From: Anaspis maculata | Taxonomy: Eukaryota; Arthropoda; Insecta; Coleoptera; Scraptiidae | Assembly: GCA_949128115.1 (NCBI GenBank) | Contig: OX421966.1 | Coordinates: forward strand, 63,423,416-63,487,415 | DNA: 64,000 nucleotides | Reading direction: 5' to 3' | Shown here: piece by piece, positions 57,501 to 64,000 of the stretch | How positions within the stretch are numbered: the stretch's first letter is position 1 | How the letters are laid out: the number at the start of each line of letters is the position of its first letter | Made by a program: the position numbers and the translations under genes | The notes under the pieces: model-generated | Told to the model about the DNA's origin: nothing | Seen by the model: the letters and a program-made list of their open reading frames with translations, nothing else | The model's database searches: none

Positions 57501-59790
57501 AAGCGCAAAAAGCTCGGAGTTTTATCTCGAAATTTTGACTTTAATACGGGGAACTTCAATTTCCATGTCGACATGTCGACTTTAAACACGAAAACTGCTT
57601 TTCTGAACAAGAAAAGCTCCGACTTTGAACTCAACATTCTGACTTCAACCATGATATTTTTTCACTTTGACTCCCAAAAAATGAGATTCAAACTTCAGAC
57701 ATGGAAGACTGCGACTTCAAATAAGAAAAGCTTCGGTTCTTCTCTCGACATTCTGACTTCAATCACGAAATGTAGACTTCAAACGCACAAAGCTGTGACT
57801 TTTATCTCGAAATTTCGACTTTAATACAGGGAACTTCAATTTCCATATCGACATGTCGACTTTAAACACGAAAACTGCCACTTTGAACAAGAAAAGCTCC
57901 GACTTTCATCTTGACATCCTGACTTGAACCCTAATATTTTGACTTTGACTTTAAAAAAATGGAATTATGACTTCAGACATGGAAGTCTGCGACTTCAAAT
58001 AAGAGAAGTTCCGATTCTTATCTTGACATTTTGACTTCAATCACTAAATGTAGACTTTGAGCGCATATAGCTCTGACTTTTATCTCGAAATTTTGACTTT
58101 AATACGGGGAACTTTAATTTCCATATCGACATGTCGACTTAAACACGAAAACTGCTACTTTGAACAAAAAAAGTTCGGACTTTTAGCTCGACATTCTGAC
58201 TTAAATTCATTATTATTTTGACTTTGACTTCCAAAAAAATGAAATTATGACTCCGGACATGGAAGACTGCGACTTCAAATTAGAAAAGCTTCGATTCTCA
58301 TCTCGACATTCTGACTTCAATTACAAAATGTACACTTCAAGTGCACAAAGCTCTGACTTTTATTTCGATATTCCAACTTTACTACGGGCAACTTCAATTT
58401 CCATGTCAACATGTCGACTCTAAACACGAAACCTGCTACTTTGGTCAAGAAAAGCTCCGACTTCCATCTCGACATTCTGACTTGAAACATAATATTTTGA
58501 CTTTGACTTTCAAATAATGAAATTATGACTTGGATTTCCATATCGACATGTCGACTTTAAACACAAAAACTGCTACTTTGAACAAGAAAAGCTTCGATTC
58601 TTATCTCGACATTCTGACTTTAATCACGAAATGTAGACTTCAAGCGCACAAAGCTCTGAGTTTTATCTCGAAATTTCAATTTAACTACGAAACGTCGACT
58701 TCATACACGTGAAACTGCCATTTCATCTTAAACTGAAGAATTTTTAATCTTGACATTCTGATTTCAACTACGATTTTCGACGAAACGCGGGAACTTCGAC
58801 TTTGTTTCGAAATGTGGACTTGAATCGCACAAAGTTTCGACTTTTATCTCGACTTTTAACACAAAAAATTTTCGCTTCAAACACGAAATTCAGACTTCAA
58901 GCACGAATACTGCGTCTTTGAACAAGAAAAGCTTAGAAATTTATTTCAGTATTCCAATTGAATCCATGAGATTTCGACTTTAACACATAAGTTTCGACCT
59001 TGAACTCAAAATTTAGACTTAGAAAATGCAAAAAGCTCCGGCTTTCATATAGAGATTTTGTCTTGAAATGTGAAACTCAGACTTTCAACACGGAAACTGC
59101 ATTTTTACACAAGAGAAGCTTCGACTTTTACTCCGATTTTCCACTTCAACTCGAAATGTCTGACTTCAAACACGGAAACTGCAATTTTTTGAATCTCTCA
59201 ATTCTGACGTCAATTACAAATTTCGACTAAACACGAGAACTTTGACTTTTTTCAAATTGTCGACTTCGAACGCACCAAGCTTGGACTTTTATAAGTATCT
59301 GAATTTTGATTTATATCCCAAAATTCCGACTTTTAACACGGAAAAGTTCAGCTTCAAACACAAAATTCAGACTTCAAGCATGGAAACTGTGACTTTAAAT
59401 AAGAAAGGTCGACTTTTATCTCAACATTCTGGCTTGAACCATCAAATTTTGAGTTCAACACTAAAATTTCGACTACAAAGACAAAACTATCCAACTTTTA
59501 TCTTGAAATTTCGACTTTAAACAAGAAAATAAGCTTCGATTTTTATCTCGACACCCTGACTTCAACAGTGAAATTCCGACTTTAAACACGGAAAACTTTG
59601 ACTTTCAGTTCAACATGTCGACATTGTCGACTTCAAACATGAAAAAGTTTGGCTCCAAATACGGAATTCGGACTTCAAACATGATATGTGCGACTTAAAC
59701 TTGAACAAAAAAACTTCGAGTTTCATCTCGACATTTTGACATAAGCCATGAAATTTCGACTAAAGTGACTAAGACAAAAAATTCACTTTG
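54561..59790 (+). repeat. CGACTTCAAACACGAAAA satellite, ~30-base subunit and ~280-base higher-order unit
   Basis: About 5.2 kb of repeats built from ~28-36-base subunits of the type TCGACTTCAAACACGAAA. In 56,400-58,600 a higher-order unit is clear: CATATCGACATGTCGAC recurs near 56,416, 56,577, 56,843, 57,121, 57,563, 57,848, 58,125, 58,408 and 58,540, mostly 265-285 bases apart. The edges are more diverged. Many frames of 60-98 codons on both strands are artefacts. Confidence 0.92.
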
Positions 59791-59793
59791 AAC

Positions 59794-60010
59794 TGGTGCT
59801 GGCAAAAATCGGGGAAATGGAAACTGGTCTACCGGTTTTGTCTAACTACTAGCAGTACGAGCTCCGGTAAAACCGATATTAAAACCGACTCCGAAAACCG
59901 ACTTCGGAAGCCGGCTCTGGAAGCCGGTTTTCAACTATCATTAAAACCGCGGTTTTGGGAGCCGGTTTTCGGAGCCGGTCTTAACCGATTCGGTTGCGAG
60001 TACTACTGCA
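59794..60010 (+). repeat. CCGGTTTT-rich flanking repeat, right copy
   Basis: GGTGCTGGCAAAAATCGGGG, CTACCGGTTTTGTCTAAC, GCCGGCTCTGGAAGCCGGTT and AAACCGCGGTTTTGGGAGCC match the left copy at 54311-54560 in the same orientation. Confidence 0.75.
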
Positions 60011-60096
60011 TAACTCTTGCGGCCCGCTTCCTATTAAATTGAATCCGTTACTTGATAACTTTTGACGGATGACAGATGGAGCATCACTTTCAACTA

Positions 60097-60217
60097 CCGT
60101 ATGTTCATTAAAAACTTCAATAAAGGGAGGCTGTGACGCAGGCCATTCGATCCGAAAACGGCCAGGTTATCATCAGTCCACAGCCTCCCATTATTGAATT
60201 TTTTAATGAACATACTG
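60097..60217. mobile_element. 121-bp MITE, CCGTATGTTCATTAAAAA ends
   Basis: CCGTATGTTCATTAAAAA...GGGAGGCTGTGA at the left is inverted at the right (CCACAGCCTCCC...TTTTTTAATGAACATACTG). TA flanks both ends (60095-60096, 60218-60219). Same family as 50656-50837. Confidence 0.85.
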
Positions 60218-60219
60218 TA

Positions 60220-61770
60220 TTTTGAATACAATTTTTCAAGGGCGTTCAAATTTGATACCGTAATACAGGTTACAGACATGCCTTATTGATTTTTTCCGCA
60301 CGATCACAACACTTTTCTTTCCATGTGGTTGGAGGTCGGAAAAGCGAAAACGAAACTGCTGACCTAAATCACATTCTTGTAGCAAACTGTACTTCAAGGC
60401 ATTCCAATGGGAATGTGAGGAAGTCACCGGTACTTTATCCTCTGCACGTTTTACCGTATAAATTCTTTCAATAATAAAAATAATGATGATAATAATTCCT
60501 CCGATTGGCTCTGGATGTGTGTGTCGTGCGAAAAAACATTACCATAGGAAACTGTAACAGTTAAATCATTTTCATCGGAATTAAAATATACAATTCGCAC
60601 GTATAGCGTTGTGGCCGCGTCACTCACATATTATCACAGTTTGCATTATTTATCCAGTTACGGCTAATTAACGGCGGATCTTATAACGCGCTCTGGCTCT
60701 TAATAATAACATATAAATACAATAACGATATCATAACGTAACAAGCCAAAGAAAGAGACGTAAAAATTGTGTACAGTTAACCGTTCCCATATGACCTAAA
60801 AAATTATTGGAGCAAGTTTCGCATGAGAACTTTTGAACAAGCGAATGGGTCTGCTGCCCAGAGATGGTGTTAATTAATTATTGTGATCGCGCTGGCGTAC
60901 AATCAGCGGCCACTCGGTGCAAATTCGGATGACTCAAAGGAGTTCCACGCCGAAAACAGTAACCAGTTGTAAAACGGTCGGAATTAATTGGTCGACTGGC
61001 ACGTATTTTATTCCAAACGTGTGTGTGAAATCGGTTCGCGAACCGCTTTTGTTTAGTTCAGGAGCGATATAGCAGCGGAAATATACAAAAATATACAAGC
61101 TTCGATTTAAGCTCAAGATGAGATAATTATATAGGTGGTGGAATGGTATTAAAAAATTGCTAAAAGAGTACAAATTAATGTAGGAGAGGTGCTGACGTTC
61201 CCACTAGCCCAGCAACTCAGTCTCAGCATCATAAGAGTTTCTTGGCGTCGTCGACGGTTAATACACCTATAGGTACTCAGAAGTGGGATAGGCCTGAACG
61301 ACTGAAATCATAGTGAAATGATCCAATAACGTCGCCCTGAAATTATGAAGACAACGTTCCCTCGTCTCTATTACCATTAAATTGCCTCGGCTTCTCTCGC
61401 GCGGACGCCGCCAAATGGTTTTGAAATACGCACTACCAGGCATTATGCCGGTGCTTGGGATGAAATGTATTTTGATGTCGTGCATCGGCATCAGGTAGGT
61501 GAAGAGTGGCAGTGAGCCGGAGCACTTGGAGCTCGGTGCACGGACTCTTCACAGAACGGTCCGCTGGTAGTATACAGCCGCGTGCATATTATACGAAATG
61601 TTAACGTCTCTTGTGCTTCATATTTCAGTTGTCGCAGACGTGCGTTAGAAATGTTGCAAGTTTTTATAACTGTCGCCCATTTCCATACTTATATCCGTGC
61701 ACGTACAAGGCGGATATGGACGGCAGAAACGCAGGACACGAGGCGTACAGAGCTGTGGAAGGCACGAAAT
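60220..61770. other. Unassigned region
   Basis: AT-rich sequence without supported genes or element ends. Confidence 0.35.
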
Positions 61771-61774
61771 TTCG

Positions 61775-61840
61775 ATGCGTGAGAGCGTCCCGCAGGGATG
61801 CAGTTACGCGCCTCTGTTTCACATGATCATTTACCTTCAA
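61775..61840 (+). pseudogene. RT box-5 relic (VPQGCSYAPLF)
   Basis: The frame ISMRESVPQGCSYAPLFHMI resembles the GVPQGCxxxPLLF box of non-LTR reverse transcriptases. It shares ~60 alignable bases with 48,450 and a shorter core with 49,440. Very short, so assignment is tentative. Confidence 0.4.
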
Positions 61841-62207
61841 GTACTTACCACGAAGTTCCAAAATAAAGCGAATACTGAAACAATATTAGAACTGAATCTA
61901 GAACTGAACCCGATTTTGAGTGGCTCCCTATTTCATACCTGAACTCTTGTGGGTCTTGAATTTTGAATCTTCAAGCAGAAGAGTTCTTATTGCTGACCTA
62001 TTTTTTCCAGCTGTCTCAAATGATGCTACGGTAATTGAATAACATTATAGACTAAGTGGTTTTCCGCAAATCTCTGCATGAAAATTTGGTTTATTTTGTA
62101 TTTTGAAACTGGGTTTCAAGAGACAGCTCATTATAACAATAATATTTCTTGTCGGAATCTCAGCGCACTCACGAAGAAACAATAAACATTATTAACATTT
62201 TCTCTTG
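61841..62207. other. Unassigned region
   Basis: Nothing recognisable between the RT relic and the Cys-His knuckle relic. Confidence 0.35.
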
Positions 62208-62402
62208 TCAAGTTTTGGAGTGAAATTTTGTGATAATTATCAGACCTCGCCTGTGACAAATACTTTTAAAGGTGGAAAGACCCAATAAAACCAGCACCGG
62301 ACATCTGCAGGTCAAATGGTGAATGTCTTCAATTTCGTCTAGGTTGCACAGTGTACATATTTTTTCGAGATTGACGAAATATTTTGTTTGAATGAGGTAT
62401 AG
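62208..62402 (-). pseudogene. Non-LTR retrotransposon C-terminal knuckle relic
   Basis: A minus-strand frame of 64 codons reading KYFVNLEKICTLCNLDEIE, then HHLTCRCPVLVLL, to a stop at 62208. The CxLCNxxExE...HHLxxRCP layout is the Cys-His knuckle found at the C-terminus of APE-type LINE polyproteins. RT and upstream domains are missing. Confidence 0.5.
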
Positions 62403-64000
62403 TTCTGAGAACTTCTTGCAGTGGAGACGTGACTGGCATATAAACTACTCAACAATTGAAGTGGCCCACCCAACATTTTTAATGAAGTTCAAAGTGCCCT
62501 AGCTCCCGAAACAATAGGACTAATCTCAATTTTTTTCTTTTTCCACATACCTGGGCTCTTTGTCTATCAGATGATGGATACAGAATCAAGTTCAAATCTT
62601 CCGTGTTGGTTACACTAGGGCCATCGCGTAAAAGCCTCCAAAAACTAAAAAGTTTGAGTGACTCCCAATTCGAAAAAACAAATTCTTGAATATTTTTAAC
62701 TGATCCAGGGAGGTTGGTACACTCATATCTCAAAACGGTTTCTGAATTTTCCAAATATCTTTCTTCACTACAGGGTGATTCGAAAAAAAACAACTTTTTA
62801 GTTTTTTGTCGTAGCTTTTTTCCTTATTGACCGATTTTTACAATCTGTAGCTCATGTTAAGGCTGAAGCCTAGGGGAACAAGAATATGTCTTCAAAATTG
62901 ATGCAGAAGAAAACTTGAAATTAGGACTCTTGCATAAAAAATAACGCAGATCTTAATAATAGCCTCTGAAATCAGATCTGGAGATGGAACTTGTCGGAAA
63001 TCAATTTGCTTTGAAGTGAACCATTCAAAAGAATTATTTTCTTGAGTTCTTGAAGTCGTCTATGCATGGCTTTCGGGAAAAAGTGTCTGCTATGTAATGA
63101 GGTGACTTTTGCTCGGTCGGTGTTGAATTTTTCAAGTCCTATTGCTGCAGTTTCTTTGTTCACTTTGCCAGTTGTTCTTCTGGATTGTTCACTTAGAGCA
63201 ACCACGTCAGCGAAGCATGATCCCTCTTTGTCGAAAATTTTTGGCCGTAGTGGGGTACTGGTACCTACATCTTCAACTGTCGCTATTGGGCCAGTCAACC
63301 TGGCTCAAAAATTGTCTTATACATATTTACAAAACGTATACTCTGACTGAATTTTCGCATACACCTAGGGAATCCCCCACAGAGCCCCGAACCGCGAAAA
63401 TCCACCAAAATTTCCTTGAGCTTTCCGAGATAAGGGTGTTTTTCTATATTTCGGTTGCTATTGGTTGGATTTCGATTTTCTTTTTTTCTCAAATGTTTGG
63501 AAAAATATTTGGAACAAGTTGTGTTCAGGACTTTTCAATAACTTGTCGAGATAAAGTGCCAGAAGCCGAAAACCGTCGTTTTTTAGGGGGTGGCTTTTTT
63601 ACAATTTTCTATCTGCTTCTCTATGATAGTTATGGGAAAAATTCTCAACAAAAGTTGAAGCTCCTGTAAGTCCCTACAAGTTTGAACCGAAAATTTTTCT
63701 GTGCCGCAAAAATTACCTCCCCCAGAGGGCGCTAGAGTCAACCTCGTTTGAAAAATATCTCCAAGTGTAGGGGGCATCGATTAAAACTCCATCGTGTGGG
63801 GATCTAAAGGCCAAATTCTTATTTATGTTCGTACTAACTTTACTACTAATTGATGAATAACAAAACCTTTGTACAGGGTGACTTTTTTGAAAAGGACCCA
63901 CCCCCGATATTTCGCTGCACAAATTTTTACTGGGAAAAAATCGGATCAGGTCGATTCTTATTTCGAGAAGATCATCTAAGACACGTGATAACAAATTTTT
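62403..64000. other. Unassigned region with CAGGGTG-type element ends, cut by window edge
   Basis: TACAGGGTGATTCG (62769) and TACAGGGTGACTTTT (63872) resemble the termini of foldbacks elsewhere, but both face the same way and no inverted partner lies within the window. One could be completed beyond 64,000. The minus frame at 62972-63298 (108 codons, with VGTSTPLRPK and a basic C-terminal half) is unrecognised. Confidence 0.4.

Noticed and set aside
54311..60010. LTR retrotransposon with the CCGGTTTT-rich repeats as LTRs
   Set aside because: No TG...CA ends, no primer-binding site or polypurine tract recognised, and the interior is a simple satellite without gag or pol.
62479..62793. 104-codon minus-strand frame as a gene
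   Set aside because: It overlaps CAGGGTG-type repeat sequence and shows no domain; likely non-coding repeat.
1..64000. tRNA, rRNA or microRNA genes
   Set aside because: No stretch with a convincing tRNA B-box plus cloverleaf or rRNA-like conservation was noticed. The many hairpins are transposon arms and not evidence of microRNA.

Overview
This window looks like repeat-dominated nuclear DNA from an arthropod, most likely an insect. The reasons are its AT-rich base composition, decayed non-LTR and Gypsy-type retrotransposon pieces, many short TA-flanked inverted-repeat elements, long satellites, and no operon-like run of genes. I see no intact host gene, no rRNA or tRNA gene and no CRISPR array. 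Species cannot be fixed from the sequence alone.

Layout. 1-3,040: a CA-rich satellite with a ~246-bp period, split by a TA-flanked element (698-1513) and a foldback element (1553-2582). 3,090-3,345: a minisatellite and a broken Gypsy integrase tail. 5,476-6,158: a foldback. 7,205-11,118: a ~3.9-kb palindrome with a GGTTACC minisatellite and poly-T in its centre. 11,194-15,900: a decayed minus-strand I/Jockey-group retrotransposon, split by an inverted-repeat element (12630-15227). 15,960-21,930: an inverted-copy repeat family holding two foldbacks (18108-20427 and 20481-21710). 22,570-26,882: a TA-flanked element split by an R2-superclade retrotransposon, which is the longest coding stretch here and carries a single in-frame TAG. 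26,895-27,760: a Gypsy RT relic split by a piggyBac-like MITE. 29,283-31,296: a ~2-kb palindrome. 32,379-37,485: inverted ~16-bp minisatellite arms around a 396-bp satellite, with a 2,534-bp hAT-like element (8-bp target duplication) inserted in the left arm and a smaller foldback inside the hAT. 38,687-40,083: an element with 44-bp perfect terminal inverted repeats. 40,271-47,610: a 7,340-bp Drosophila-FB-like foldback with a perfect 9-bp target duplication and tandem-repeat arms, containing further nested foldbacks, a TA MITE and a second R2-like 3' fragment. 49,880-52,960: a dispersed and partly duplicated repeat. 54,311-60,010: a 5-kb satellite between two CCGGTTTT-rich direct repeats. 60-64 kb: mostly unassigned, with small retrotransposon relics.

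How it fits together. The window reads as layers of transposition. Several insertion events can be ordered because one element interrupts another and leaves a target duplication, or because an uninterrupted copy survives elsewhere in the window. The strongest items for follow-up are the FB-like giant foldback with its hierarchical 143/429/858-bp arm repeats, the general abundance of long palindromes, and the shared 3'-end hairpin of the two R2-like copies. Classes are assigned from motifs and target-site duplications read by eye. No database search was possible.
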